DNA from: Pyronema omphalodes
Taxonomy: Eukaryota > Ascomycota > Pezizomycetes > Pezizales > Pyronemataceae
DNA length: 64,000 nucleotides
NCBI GenBank assembly: GCA_024516155.1
Contig: JAJJXM010000009.1
Location: 744,001-808,000 of the forward strand
Direction of reading: 5' to 3'
Shown in pieces: positions 1 to 12,309 of this stretch (the stretch's first letter is position 1; every line of letters starts with the position of its first letter). Below the pieces are notes generated by a model. The model ran no database searches and was not told the origin of the DNA. It worked only from the letters and a program-made list of their open reading frames with translations. A program made the position numbers and the translations under genes.

Positions 1-10
1 GTGAACTTAC

Positions 11-1435
11 TCTTCCAGCAGTCTGGAGCTGGTTTTCATCCCAAACAATCTCGACCTTGCCCATGCTTTCCTCCATAGCTCTGGCTTTCTCTTGTACAAC
101 CATCATTCGTGCCCAGATCTCATTCATACGCCCAGCGGCGGCAGGATCATGTACCAACTTGGCCAAACCTTCAAGTCTTTTCTTGAGAGTTTCCTCCTCA
201 GGCTGAAGAGCGTATCCCCGGTTCTTGAGAACCTGAACCTTAGCCGCCAGCGACAAGGCTCTTCTCGCAAGTGCAACATGTCTTCGCCTGCAATCCTCCA
301 ACTTAATGCTAGTGGTAAGGTCGTGTCGGCTTTGGATAGCATTAAGCTTCTCTTGAATGTTGTGGAGTTCGGTACGGAACAAGAGAACCTGTTTCTCCTG
401 AGACTTAACACGAAGGTCAAGGTCCTTGAATCCATTGGCTCTAACTGGAACACATCTTTTTGGTATGTTAGTACACTGATTATCAATTCTCATTCAAGAA
501 AAAAGACTAACCCATCGTTTGGCCTTTCAGCCCAAGCCTTCTCCCATGCGTCATTGTCGTCTCCAGGTGGCTTCTGATACTGGGAAGCTCTCTCCTTTCC
601 AACAGAGTTGTAAAAGTAGTATCTAAAGGCGTAATCTTGGTGATTTGCGTCCCAGGAGTTATTGACCTTCGCAATCTTCTCGATAACGGCATTCACTACA
701 ATATGAAATTAGGCATGAATCTAGAACATACAGAACAAGCAACCTACCTTGCTGAGGCTGCTGTATCATGCTTGTGCTTCCCAATCCTCCAAATGCTCCA
801 AATGCTCCCATCTGTTGCTGGGGCTGCTGCTGCTGCTGTTGTTGTTGCTGCGCTGGCTGTCCAAAGAGTCCAGTCGTCTGCTGCTGAGGCTGCTGGCCAA
901 AAGTGGATCCGAAAAGACCAGTCTGTTGCTGAGGTTGCTGTGTCTGTCCGAACAATCCTGTCTGCTGTTGTGGCTGCTGTTGCTGCTGGCCAAAGAGCCC
1001 ACCTCCAGTGGTGGTTGTAGTCTGTCCAAAGAGTCCTGTTCCCGTCTGTTGTTGCTGAGCCGGTTGTCCAAATAGTCCAGTCGACTGTTGCTGCTGCTGC
1101 TGAGCTGGTTGTCCAAACAGTCCAGTTGACTGTTGCTGCTGGGGCTGCTGTCCAAATAGTCCTCCACTGCTTGCTGGCTGTGCTGTCTGACCAAAGAGTC
1201 CAGTCGACTGCTGTTGCTGAGCCGGCTGTCCAAACAGTCCAGTCGACTGTTGCTGTTGAGGCTGCTGTCCAAATAATCCTCCGCCGGTTGCCGGCTGCGC
1301 TGCCTGGCCAAAGAGCCCTCCTCCGGTAGCTGGCTGGGCGGCGGTGGATCCAAATATACCAGTTGATGCCGGCTGCTGGGTAGTAGGAGTGCCAAAAAGG
1401 CTGTTACCGCTGGCTGGCTGTCCGAAGAGAGACAT
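11..1435 (-). CDS. nup54: GLFG-repeat nucleoporin Nup54/Nup57 (partial, 3' end outside window)
   Basis: Component of the central-channel Nup62/Nup58/Nup54 (yeast Nsp1/Nup49/Nup57) complex of the nuclear pore. Exons read on the minus strand: 1435-748, 695-512 and 440-11. A GTAAGT donor at positions 5-10 shows that the gene continues off the left edge. Exon 1 starts MSLFGQP and is almost entirely GLFG/FG repeats spaced by Gln-rich linkers, about 220 residues. Exon 2 carries the family signature YYFYNSV followed by a PPGDD/W/RPND block, which marks the Nup54 domain. Exon 3 is predicted coiled coil with a conserved RGYAL motif. Using the first TTAG at the exon 2/3 junction would create a stop; the acceptor four bases downstream keeps the frame. 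The start at 1435 was chosen because the FG region begins there; an in-frame ATG at 1522 would add 29 unlikely residues. Confidence 0.93.
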
Positions 1436-1805
1436 GGTGGATCGCGTGAAGTGTTTAAACGGTGTCGGAAAAAAGCGTTTCGTGTAGCGTAAATACGATC
1501 CTCCTAAGACTATTGATCGCAAATAAGCGACTCAAAGGTCGTATTTTTTTATGAGTCGGAGGACGAAACGCCGCGTTGCTTTGTTGAAGTTGGTGATCGG
1601 TGCAAGCTCCTCGTCTGATCTGCTTTGCTTTGCCCGTCCGCAAAGGCGCGTCGCGAGCCAAGCCCTGCGCTGGATTGCAAGGTAGGACAGCGCTTAGTCA
1701 CCCCGCGTCATTGCCGGACATCGAATCGCCCGCCTTTCACGCTTCGAATAGTGAACCTCACGCCCAATTGGTCTTGTCCACACGTCGAAACACAGCACAT
1801 ACACA
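1436..1805. other. Divergent intergenic region, nup54 / NDUFA8
   Basis: A 370-bp stretch between two divergently transcribed genes that presumably holds both promoters. I see no repeat or extra reading frame. A poly-T/A-rich run near 1545-1555 is the only compositional feature. Confidence 0.6.
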
Positions 1806-2523
1806 ATGGCCACTCATCGGGAAGCACAGTACGAACCTTTCTTCAGCTCTACATGGGTTTTGCGATTCTGACCGGCGCTGTAGGATGACCCACGCCGTCC
1901 TGGTGGACAAGACCCCCATGCCCGACCACATCCCCAAGGTCGAGGAGGTCGGCGCTTCTTCCGCTCCCTTGACCTCCGCCGCGTTCTTTATCGGAGACAG
2001 ATGCAAGGCCTACAACGAGGACTTTATGCTCTGCAAGGCTGAAGGCAAGGGTCGTGGAGAGCTCGACTGCTTGAAGGAGGGGCGAAGAGTTACCCGTTGC
2101 GCCGCGTCGGTGTATGTACAACTATCGCGACACTCCGGTGCTCCGATTTCGATATATTCGGAGTCGCAAAAGGAACTTTAGCTAATGAAGCTTTCTGTGG
2201 GGAAATAGTATTGCCGACATCAACAAGCACTGTCTCTCGGAGTTCCGGACCCACTGGAAGTGTCTTCAGAACAATAACTTGGACCTCTGGCACTGCAGAC
2301 CTGAGGAGAAGACCTTCAACTCTTGCGTTTTTGAGAAGCTGGTTAGTTGAATTCTTTCGGCCTGTTGAACATCGGGAAGCGATACCGGTTACGGATCGGC
2401 ATCGAAGAGCTGGGATGGTTGCTGATATCTCATCGCGCATCACAGAAACTCCAGAAGGTTATTCCCGGCGCCCCCGAGAACGAGACCCCCATCCACCTTC
2501 GCCCCAAGTCCACCTTTCATTAA
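1806..2523 (+). CDS. NDUFA8: NADH:ubiquinone oxidoreductase subunit NDUFA8 (twin CX9C)
   Basis: Accessory subunit of mitochondrial complex I on the intermembrane-space side, imported by the Mia40 disulfide relay. Exons 1806-1828, 1884-2111, 2209-2341 and 2447-2523 join in frame with GT-AG introns. The protein shows two coiled-coil-helix-coiled-coil-helix pairs: C-KAYNEDFML-C with C-LKEGRRVTR-C, and C-LSEFRTHWK-C with C-RPEEKTFNS-C, each Cys separated by nine residues. The C-terminus runs through the PENETPIHLRPK block to a TAA at 2521. The start at 1806 gives a seven-residue leader through a 55-bp intron (1829-1883); the alternative is the ATG at 1885, which drops MATHREAQ. No classical presequence is visible, as expected for a Mia40 substrate. 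Confidence 0.93.
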
Positions 2524-3216
2524 TTTAAACGCGTTGGAGAAGGGGATAGAGAGAGCGCGCCGCCGAATGTTCCCCAGTGGGACACTACGACGGTATGTAG
2601 TTAGATTTGCGATTCCGGAAAACGAGTTGCAATACCAGCATCAGTGTTTTATATCATCTGTACACAGCGAATGCCAGGGTTCATATTCAATCTTTTATTA
2701 TGTTTTTAGAGACCATGCGCGAGCTATATGTACAGTACATTGTAGACATGAAATACTGAATATTATTGAATGTTACATCTTCCTTGTGCCGGCAAGCCAT
2801 GGCATAAAACTTGTGCCAGGCTTTCTAAATATCGTAAAGGGGAGTTACATGACACAGGAACTTAACTTAAGTTAAATCCAACGTCGACTCTGAAATCTTG
2901 TGGTTGTTGAAGTATTCTCCAGATGTTGCTCAAAAATTGCGGTTACCGACCATGGTCGCACAGCATCTGAAGTTGGCCGCGATGCATTGTGTGACATCCG
3001 ATTGGTCGGTGCGCGAGTGCGGGGAGTTGCAAAAGTGACAGGGGGTTGAGGTGAAACAAAAGTGTGGCAGGGTAACCCCCATCACGTGCACACCAAGTTT
3101 TAGCAGTCACAGCTCAGTGTGTGGCTCCCCACGCAACCCGGACGTGGTAGACGCAGGTATACAACGTTCACGACGAAAATCACCAACTAACCCAACCATA
3201 GCAACCCGCCGCAAAG
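2524..3216 (+). promoter_or_regulatory. Intergenic region upstream of ubiquitin-L40
   Basis: About 690 bp between NDUFA8 and the ubiquitin gene. It should hold the NDUFA8 3' UTR and the ubiquitin promoter and 5' UTR. A CACGTG palindrome lies near 3083, and CCAACC-type pyrimidine-rich DNA lies just before the inferred first exon end. No coding potential is seen. Confidence 0.45.
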
Positions 3217-3929
<713 letters not shown>

Positions 3930-5252
3930 ACTACTCGCCCCTTCACAAAAAACCGGAGTTGGATGGATGTGTTGGCTGGAGTGCATGGTTTCTTCTTGCT
4001 TCATTGGGTCATGGGTTTCTGTTCGATAACGAAAATAAATGGTTATGGAATTCCCATGGTGCTGTCCGTCCGACGACTGGACTCATTGGGTTAGTTACGG
4101 AAAAAAAAAGAAATGGCCATTTCTGGAAAAAATGTGAATGTACTGGATGACGCAGATTAATCTTGTAGACAAGTTCACTCAAAAGCGAACGTATACACCA
4201 TCACAAGATCTTGCGTGCGAAGTGTGCGCCTCGCAACCCAGCCTACAATGTGACACGCCTAATGTAGATCAGCCTTATGCACAAAGTGCGGGCGCGATAA
4301 CAGCGGCCGCGCGCGGCCATGTCTCAAAGCTTCAAATGTAGCTTCAGCTTCGTGAACTTGACGCGTGAAGATCGCTGAGCTTCTGCCCTCAAATCGCCCC
4401 TCTATATTGTCGTTCACATCCCCTCTATTTCACCCCTCAAAACCATCCCTCAAAATAAGTGACCACAAGACCCCAAAAAGCTGACAATCTCGACCCGCAA
4501 AGGTTCCCACCCCGCCATCTTGCTGCGGGCACTGGTGCATCATAGCGCTGGGGTACATGGAACGCTATGCACAGATGTACCCAGCTATGCATTTACATCG
4601 CAAAATGATGTCGTTGGGCCACATCATCTTGGATGAGCTGTTTGTCATTAGATCACGTTATTTTTTCAAAAAAACAATAACTTTTAATATCAGAAATCGG
4701 AACTTGAGCTTTACGGATACTTTTCTTTCTGCAACTATTATTAATCAATCTACTTCCTCATTTTCTTTCACTAATTCCATCCATGTACTGTTCATAATCA
4801 AATGTTCACTGAGGTCTAAATTGGAGGTTCAATACTCCCTCTCTTTACTGCTATAAATACCCATCAAAAGACAGCTTCACCAATCCTTTACTATCACTCG
4901 TAGGAAGCCCGAAATTCCGTTGATTTGCTCATAATCGTAATGGTATTCTAACCCAAATCAAAAGTCTTAATTCCTAGTTCCAAATATAAATTTACATTAT
5001 TTTATTTTATTTATTTCAATGCACTTCGTATGTCACACTCCCTCACCCTTCGCCATCATGGCATTACGCATTAAAATCCTCATTTTCATGAACATCTGTT
5101 ACCTCGATCTGATTGCTTCCTTCGCTTTTCCCGCTTCTTTCGCTCGTCCCGCCACACTCCAGGATTCTAAAGTCCCGAAGTCCCAAGTTTACACATCTCT
5201 AAGCTTCCGTCCCCTTTTACGTAGCTTAAACCATCCCGGGCTGTTGCTAGGT
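3930..5252. other. Convergent intergenic region, ubiquitin-L40 / EMC10
   Basis: About 1.3 kb between two genes that converge on it; it holds their 3' UTRs. It is AT-rich from 4650 to 5020. Only short unsupported reading frames are present. Confidence 0.6.
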
Positions 5253-6029
5253 TTATTTCGCCGGGTCTCCTCCTCCGCCGACGATGAGGATAAACATTCC
5301 GAGGAGTAACCACCAGTACCTATGCAAGAACTATTAGTTAGCTTCAGTTTCTTGTAGTATAACCTTATTCTGCCTTCTGGGTGTGTAGGTGTCTTCATCC
5401 CCTCCTCCTCTCTGTAATCCTCCTCTTCCTCATGATCCTCCCCATAATCCCCCTCCAAAACCAGACACAGGGCATAGGGCATAGGCAAGCCCCCCCCCCC
5501 CTCAATAAAAAAAAACAATAAAAACACCAACTCACTTCTGTAAAAACGTCTTCTCCTTCTCCGTCTCGGGGACCCTTCCCTGGGCATTCAGGACAACCGG
5601 TTTATTAAGCACAGGCAGCGGTCCTTTTCCCAATTTCACCAATTCCACCTGTATTCCGACAACCCCCTCCGGCGCCTGTTTCCCCTGCTGAACCTCAACG
5701 TGATAGATCCTCCCTTCTGAGTCTAGATGCAGGACAAGTTTTCCATTGGAAAGTGTCGCGGGGGTCGTTACTGTCCAACTTCCCTCGTTGCCGTTGCCGT
5801 TCCCATTGTTGGAGCCAATGCGGATCAACTCATCACTACCCAACCCCAGTGGCTTCAAGGTAGTAACAAGCGGCGTAAGAGTAATTGGGTTGTAGGTAAT
5901 GCTTCCCAATACCGTGGGGTTTGCAGCGGATAACGGCCAGGCGCTGAGGGTGGCGGTGAGGTCCGAGGCGGAGACGAGGGAGAGAAGGCTTAGGAGCGTT
6001 AATAGGAGACGGGGTATTGAGGGTTGCAT
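5253..6029 (-). CDS. EMC10: ER membrane protein complex subunit 10-like protein
   Basis: Predicted lumenal/single-pass subunit of the EMC membrane-protein insertase. Two exons on the minus strand, 6029-5536 and 5319-5253, join as CAG AA|G (donor GTGAGT, acceptor TGCATAG) to give 186 residues. An N-terminal signal peptide (IPRLLLTLLSLLSLVSAS) is followed by a beta-rich lumenal domain with the SDLTATLSAWPLS and GKLVLHLDSEGRIYHVEV-type segments. The second exon encodes a single C-terminal membrane segment, YWWLLLGMFILIV, and a short GGGGDPAK tail, the layout typical of fungal EMC10 proteins. The small second exon is easily missed: without it the ORF runs into low-complexity intron sequence. Confidence 0.88.
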
Positions 6030-7058
6030 TTTGTCGTGGGATGGTGAGTGTGGCGCGTAGTTGAGGAGCTTGAGAGCTGGGAATTGGTGTTGCGTTGCTG
6101 GCGTTTCGCGTGTGGCTTGGCGGGAGCTTAGGTTGGGATATGGGCAATGGAGAAACGTGGGATGGAAAGGCTAGAAAGCAAAAAGAAGGGGGATGGTATA
6201 TGAATTTGTTTTTGAGAAGAATAATCAAGTTGCTTGGTTATATGTTTATACTGTTATTTGTAGTACTGAAGATAATGACGCTTGGGTCGGTATTGGTATC
6301 TCGGTATTCATTCATAAACATAGCAACTTTCCCCTTCCGTTCTCATAATACTAATCTACACCCGGTCTCCTCCAATGCATAAACAATTAGACATTATCAA
6401 TCTTTCAGTGTCTCTACTCCCTCTAACGAAACCTCCCAAAACACCATCTTAGCCCTTCAGCTTTGGGTTTTATGGAGTTTTGTGTTGTGCTCTAGTTCTT
6501 TCTTTCTTTCTTTCTTCTAAAAAAATGTGCAACGCTGCGCTTGCATACAAAAAATCATTAAACGATAAACGAATTTCTCCCGCTTCTAGCAATTACCGCA
6601 TGCCTCGCAAAAACCTCCCACAACACATAACACCATGACAATTAATCCATCCACCAAAGGTATTCGTTGGCGTAGAGTAAGCAATTCACTATTCCCCCCT
6701 CTTCAATCATCCATAGTCCACTTCATCATCACTACCGCCATTTCAAGGCTTTGCAAAACCCAAGTCCACTTCACCCTCACCTCCCTACTGCTCAAATAAC
6801 CCAGCCAATTTCATAGTCGAATCAAAATCGTCGTCCATTTCACTGCTGAATTATCCCGCCGCCGCTAGCTGTCGTTTCAATGACACACCTTCCATTGTTA
6901 GACCTTTAAAACATTTCGACATTCGAATCTTTGCATCTGCTATCTCCTCTTTTCGTCGCGTAATTATATCAGTCTGTTTGTTTCCAGATGATACAATATG
7001 TATATAATTTTATACAAAATAATTTGTTTTTTCCAAAAAAAGAGAAAAAAAATCAAAA
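6030..7058. other. Intergenic region upstream of EMC10, downstream of Hook
   Basis: About 1 kb with no supported gene. It should contain the EMC10 promoter (next to 6030) and the Hook 3' UTR. A CTTT microsatellite lies at about 6500-6520 and an A-rich tract at 7030-7060. Confidence 0.6.
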
Positions 7059-10000
7059 TCAATGAGGAAGGAAGCCTACAATAGAGCCATCCAAAACGTT
7101 TCGCTGTTTATTGAGCCAGCTAGCGGGAGCATCACTTCGTCTCAACAGGACGACACTATTCATTTGAAGACGACTTGATTGATCATGAAAAGCTGTAGCG
7201 AGTAGTAAATTCTCTCGTTCCAACTGTTCGATCTCTGATTCCTTCCTTTTCTGCACGGTACGCAAGGAACGTTAATAAACTTGTTATTATCGCGCTTTGC
7301 GAGGGGCGTGCAATAACGGAATTAGAGGAGGGTATGATGGTAGCTGCGGGTGCGGGTGTAGGTGATGATGATGATGATGCAGAGGTGAGATTTGAAGAGA
7401 TATGATTTATGGATGTAAAAGATTCCGCAGTAAGTGTAGAGGAGGTGATGGATGATGAAGAGGAGGGGGGAGGGCGTGGAACCTTCAGCTCTGTCAGCCG
7501 TTCCTCCATGGAAGCTAGCTTTTCGTTTGTGTCTGCGGTCATAGCGGCATCGAGTTGTTGTTTCAAGTCCCGTATTATAGCGTTTTGTTTTTTGACGTGC
7601 TGTTTTAAATAAAATTAGGGCTTGCAATGTAATCTATAAATGAAACTATACAACTCACCTCAGTGGAATTGTTGAGGGCTATCCGGCGCTTCTCGACCTT
7701 TTCTTGGAGTTTCTGAACGCGCAACTCCAATGCGGCATCACGTCCATCGCTGCTTCCACGGAAGGTAGCGATGGTCGCTCTCATCTCGGAAAGGTCTTGT
7801 TCCTTGTCCAAGAGCTGGTCCTTGGCCTGTGAAAGCTTGGTAGAGATAGCATCCTTCTCCAAGAGCACAGTGTTGAGGAGAGACTTCTTGATATCCAAGT
7901 CTGTCTCGAGATCCTTGACCTTATTTTGAAGGTCTCCACAGGTAACCTGGAGCTCCGCGAGATCGGTATTGGCGGCCGCCTTGAGCTTATCGAGACTCTC
8001 AACCTCATCCTTGCCAACCAAGCTCACTATCAAGTGTTAGCCAGTATTACAGCCACAAATAAAGGTGTCATACAGTCAGACTTGGCCGTTACAAGCTCTC
8101 GCTTGACGGTAAGGAGCTCAGCCTCGACCTCGGAGTGCTTTCGCTTAAGCTCTGAAAGTTCCTTTTCGGCATCCACCAAGGTCTGGCGAAGCTTGAGCAT
8201 AACCTCGGATCTACAGAGAATCAGCTGATATTTCCTCAAGTTAAATCTGCAATTATACCCTTCAGACGCATTGCCAGAGCGAATGGCAAATAACTGCGAT
8301 TCTGCGACCAATCTAGCGGTATTAGCGGCCAAGTAGTCTTCCTCGAGCTTAGCTCTTGCTCTTTCCACATCCTGTAATCTGTGTTGCAAGACAACATTAT
8401 CAGCGCCGACACCGCCGGAATCCTTAAGGTGTCTAATTTCGGCTTCGAGACGAGCAATCTTGAGCTTCATATCCGACTTAGTCTTGGTTGCGAAAGTAAT
8501 TTCGGAACCAAGATCACCACCATACTCTTCAGCATTCTCAGCAATAACACCGCTTTCCAACTCACGGATCTTTTCTTCAAGATTCCGTATCCGTTCCTGA
8601 TCCTTTGTCTTTTGGTATTCGGCGCCGTCGGATTTCGAAAGTAACATCTGTTTCTCTGCCTCTAATTCACGAGTTAATCTGGTTGCCTCAGCAAACTCGG
8701 ATTCTAACCGAGCGACCTGCTTCTTGTACTGTTCAACGGTTCGTTTTAGTCCGGGGGCCTGTTTTGCGTTCTCCTCACTTGCACGTAGCTCCTTGAACAA
8801 CTGTGCATTTTGCTCTTCTAGCGTCTTATTCTGGAGCTCAATCTCACTCATAGTTTCAAGCTTCTTCCGGTACTTTTCGGCGGCGTTTAGACTCTTTTTG
8901 AGCTTATCGATGTTGTGATTTGCCTCGTCCAACTCGTCCTTGTACTTCATAGCATTGTCTGCCAAAGGTTGGAGCTCTTCCACCTGTAGACGGGTTAGTT
9001 AAATCGGCGTGGATGGTTGTGGTACCGACCTTCCGCTTCAATGTGTTGACTGTCCGTTCTAAGGTGGTGACGGCGCTCTCCTTCTCAGCAATGACATCTT
9101 CCTGGTCCTTGACCATCATCTCCAGATGTAGTACACGCTGCTGTAGACCACCGGTGCGGTCATTATCATCACCGCCGGGCACCAAACCTTGTAAGCTAAT
9201 AATTTTGGCTTCCTTCTCCTCCTGCTTGGTATCAGTAATTGTCCATTGTCTTCTGAATGTACTTCCTACCAATTTCTCCTGAGCAGTCTCTAGGCGTCTC
9301 CGTAAGGTCTCAATTTCGGCTTCCGCAGCTTCGTTCTCTCGCACAAGACGAGCAATTTCCTCTTCCACCCGGAACTGATCCATATCGCGTACCTTACTTC
9401 TAGCCCAATAATGTTAGAGAATGACTGGGAATACTAGCTTTCGGAAAGCATTACACTTCATCCTCGCTCTTTCTCGAAGCAGCATCATCATCCTGTTGTT
9501 GTAATATCGTCTATCCACATATCTGTCAGAAACCTTCCTTTGTACATGTAGATTGTAACAAATAACACACCTCGTTCAAAATATTCATCATTTCAGTTTG
9601 TGAGCTTCGAGATAAGCCCTGCATCATGGCTACATAATCCTCTTTACGATCACTAAGCACAGCAGCAGAGACAACAATTTTCGTGAGCTGTTCCTGGTCA
9701 GTTCCATGTCACCGGGAATCCCCGAAGATGATGCGACACACCTTAATCGCCTCCTCGATGTTTCCATCTTTCGCAATCGCGGTCAAGTTCGGACCTGCGG
9801 ATGGTAAACGATGTCCAAGAACCTCAGTGTAGTACTTTGTTAAATCACGGTGTAGCTTCCGTACTGTATGATTTCATTAGTAGCTGTCTTGAACTCCGGA
9901 GTTATGGAGAAGACAAACATTTTTGGAATTTCGACAACCAGCCAGCTGGACGGTCATGATTGTCGGAAGATGGAGAACGAAAGTAGTTTGGGTCAATATC

Positions 10001-10324
10001 CTCTGTTTGTTTCCGGTGGTTAATTATTGTTGAGGAGCTTCAGGAATAAAGGCAGCCATACGAAGTACTTTCGCGATTACATAGCCATCTGATAAGTCTC
10101 CTAACGAGTGGATCTTGGGGTCGATGGGACAGGCGTTGATCTAGATATTGTAAGCTCCTTGCCACCGTCTCTTGCTTTCCTCCGTGATGCTTCGCCGAGC
10201 TTCGCGTTGCTGCTTTGCTGCTTTGCTTTGCTCGTCGGGATTCCGATGCGGCGCAGGGGGGAGAGTGCGGAGGTGCACGAACCCAATCTACCAGAGCTGC
10301 CGCGACAGCTCGTTCCGAGCCCAT
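7059..10324 (-). CDS. hookA: Hook-family dynein/endosome adaptor
   Basis: Links early endosomes to cytoplasmic dynein in filamentous fungi, through an FTS/FHIP complex. Twelve exons fit on the minus strand: 10324-10283, 10140-10062, 10002-9919, 9863-9742, 9693-9571, 9492-9455, 9399-9030, 8983-8259, 8210-8074, 8026-7659, 7599-7318 and 7250-7059; all junctions keep the frame, giving about 853 residues. The N-terminal ~160 residues are a Hook (calponin-like) domain: ALVDWINACP, LSDGYVIAKVLQDIDP, the W-containing stretch before LRKLHRDLTKYYTEVLG, and VVSAAVLSDRKEDYVAMMQ. The rest is long coiled coil (VEEEIARLVRENEAAEAEIE onwards), then a Ser/Thr-rich linker and a conserved end around ATAFHDQSSRLQM and SWLNKQRN. 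The last intron (7251-7317) uses a weak GTTATT donor and is the least certain junction. Confidence 0.9.
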
Positions 10325-11596
10325 GGCTTTCTGCGGGGTATTGTTGTGGATATATTCTCGTGATGCTTCTTCGAATCCGCTTAGATGGACAGTGTTTGGT
10401 TTGTCCTTGTTCGTGGTGGTGGTGTCGTGAAGGGGGTTGTGTGTGTAGGTCGCGGGGTTTAGCAAGTTGCGACTTGGTTGCTCGTCGTGGTGAGAGTGTC
10501 GGTGTTGAGTGTTCAGTTAGGTCGGTAGAGGGATCACGCCAAAGCCTCCACTCCAGCCTTCCTAGTTGACTAGCTGGTTATCACTGGCGAGTACAGGGTC
10601 TTTTTTACACAAGCGACGTATGAGGCGAGACGAAGGGATGATATAGTTTGGAAACACGAAGAATCAAAAATAAAACCAATCGATGATGTCGCGGAAATGA
10701 AATTGGTGACAAAAAAAAGGGTTGTCGCGGATCGGAATGACACTTCTTTTTGATTTATGTATCGTCGCGACTCAGATAGACAAACCATCCGACCAACAAC
10801 GTAGCAATGCAGCACGAACGATGAGTTTTTTTCTGCTTCTATTCCACAACTGAATTGGCTGCAGATGACAAGAGGAGACGGGGGAAATGTTACGGCGTGC
10901 AATCTGGCATCGGGTAGAAAAGGCAGTGATAGCAGAGATGGCAACTGGTAGCACAATCTCCTCAAGCCAACGGAAAAAGAGATGCCAATGTTGATCCTGC
11001 CATCTCTTCGTAACCGTACCTGACTACTGCCAGTGACAGCCAGGCGTATTTCACCGTTTCCGACTGGTAGAGACATAACCATCAACGAATACAACCTTTT
11101 CACCCGTTGATATCTCCGGATTCTCGCAGGAAATTTCGGAGATGGCCCCGGTAGACTTGACTCTAGAACTTGAACCCGTGATACATATATCCCCCGCACT
11201 ATTGTCTAGTATAATACTGTCGTAGCGCTTGTTCTCAGATGAGAAGTGCGAAAGTCCATTGGGGCTCAACCCCTCTCCAACCCTGTCTTCTTGTCTTCTT
11301 ATTTGAAGCCAACGAGAGTGAGTCGTTTGTTTTGTCAAGCCACGGCTGGGTTTTGTATGAGTCCCAAACCAAATGGCGATCCTTTAATTTGATTTCTATC
11401 AAGGTTCTGAAACCGAGTATTCCGTCCTTATTTTTCACTATATCACCAATCAAAAGCATCTTTTCAAGATCAAGATTAAGAGATAGAAAACTCATTGCAT
11501 TGGAATCATTACATATTCAATAAAATTAGATTTACAGCAAACCACAAACAGCCGTTTCAAAAAAAGCCTTCCCAAACCAAAAAAACAAACTCGCAA
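10325..11596. other. Intergenic region between Hook and the I9-like gene
   Basis: About 1.27 kb. It contains the Hook promoter and the 3' flank of the I9-like gene. A minus-strand reading frame of about 209 codons at 10570-11199 has no recognisable domain, no similarity that I can name and no supporting structure, so I leave it unannotated. Confidence 0.5.
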
Positions 11597-12309
11597 CTAA
11601 AAACAATACACACTGGCCAAGGAAACCATTAAGATAGTGGCAAGTATAGCAGATGTGCTTCCTTTCGCAACCACTGATCCACCATTGACACTAGTTGGTG
11701 ACGCCGCTTGCGAACTCGATAAAGCTGAAGTAGAAGAAGCTGCTGGAGTAGGAGCCGAAGTAGAAGCAGTTTCCGAAACAGCCTTAGACTCCGCCGTAGA
11801 AGTGACAACAATAGAATCGGTAGCAGTAGCAGAAGCAGTGGATGCAGAAGCATCAGAACTAGCAAAGCGTTCAGCCCTGGGTATGAACCTGTATATAAAG
11901 GTTAGGATATGGTATTACTTTGATGACATGGCGCTAGTTTTCTGGGTTCGTACAATCTGGTCCTCTTCGATTTCTGGCTTGGGGCCATTCGACTCTGTCC
12001 AGACCTGAAATTTGTCCATAGCAGCCTCAGGTCCTTCGACAGCAAGAGCGTTGATCAAAGCTGTAGTGTTAAGAAACGAAATTAGTATGACGAAATATCC
12101 TATGTTTGGCACCTGGCGTCCCGATTAAGCGATATGGGAGTGGGGCACTTACTGTAGGTCCATTTAATGGTCATTCCGTCAGCCTCCAGCTGCTGCTTAG
12201 CGGCGCTCAAGTCTGTGCCCTTTGGATACGTGATGATGTACTTCTTGTTTTCTGCCAGGGCGGTTCCAGCCACAAACAGCATGGCAGCGAAGACGGTGGA
12301 GAACTTCAT
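11597..12309 (-). CDS. Secreted peptidase-inhibitor-I9-like protein with optional GPI-anchor tail
   Basis: Exon 1 is 12309-12153 and encodes a signal peptide (MKFSTVFAAMLFVAGTALA) and the start of an inhibitor I9 (subtilisin propeptide-like) fold: NKKYIITYPKGTDLSAAKQQ. Exon 2 starts at 12060 (acceptor CTACAG) and completes the domain: ALAVEGPEAAMDKFQVW and EIEEDQIV. Three ends are possible. A 65-nt intron 11953-11889 gives IEEDQIVHTQG and a TGA at 11873, 93 residues, the usual size of small I9 proteins. No splicing gives a TAA at 11917 after 100 residues. A donor at 11918 with the acceptor at 11889 (30-nt intron) or 11859 (60-nt intron) continues into a ~90-residue Ser/Thr/Ala-rich stretch ending in a hydrophobic tail, SAILATILMVSLASVYCF, typical of a GPI signal, with TAG at 11597-11599. 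The 60-nt version yields 186 residues. I9 proteins inhibit or chaperone subtilisin-like proteases; the role here is inferred. Confidence 0.8.

Noticed and set aside
637..1395. Long frames rich in Leu, Ala or Ser opposite and out of frame with the nucleoporin
   Set aside because: Shadows of the Gln/Gly/Phe-rich repeat codons of nup54.
10570..11199. A 209-codon minus-strand frame
   Set aside because: No domain, no signal and mixed composition; it lies just upstream of the Hook start and is most likely chance.
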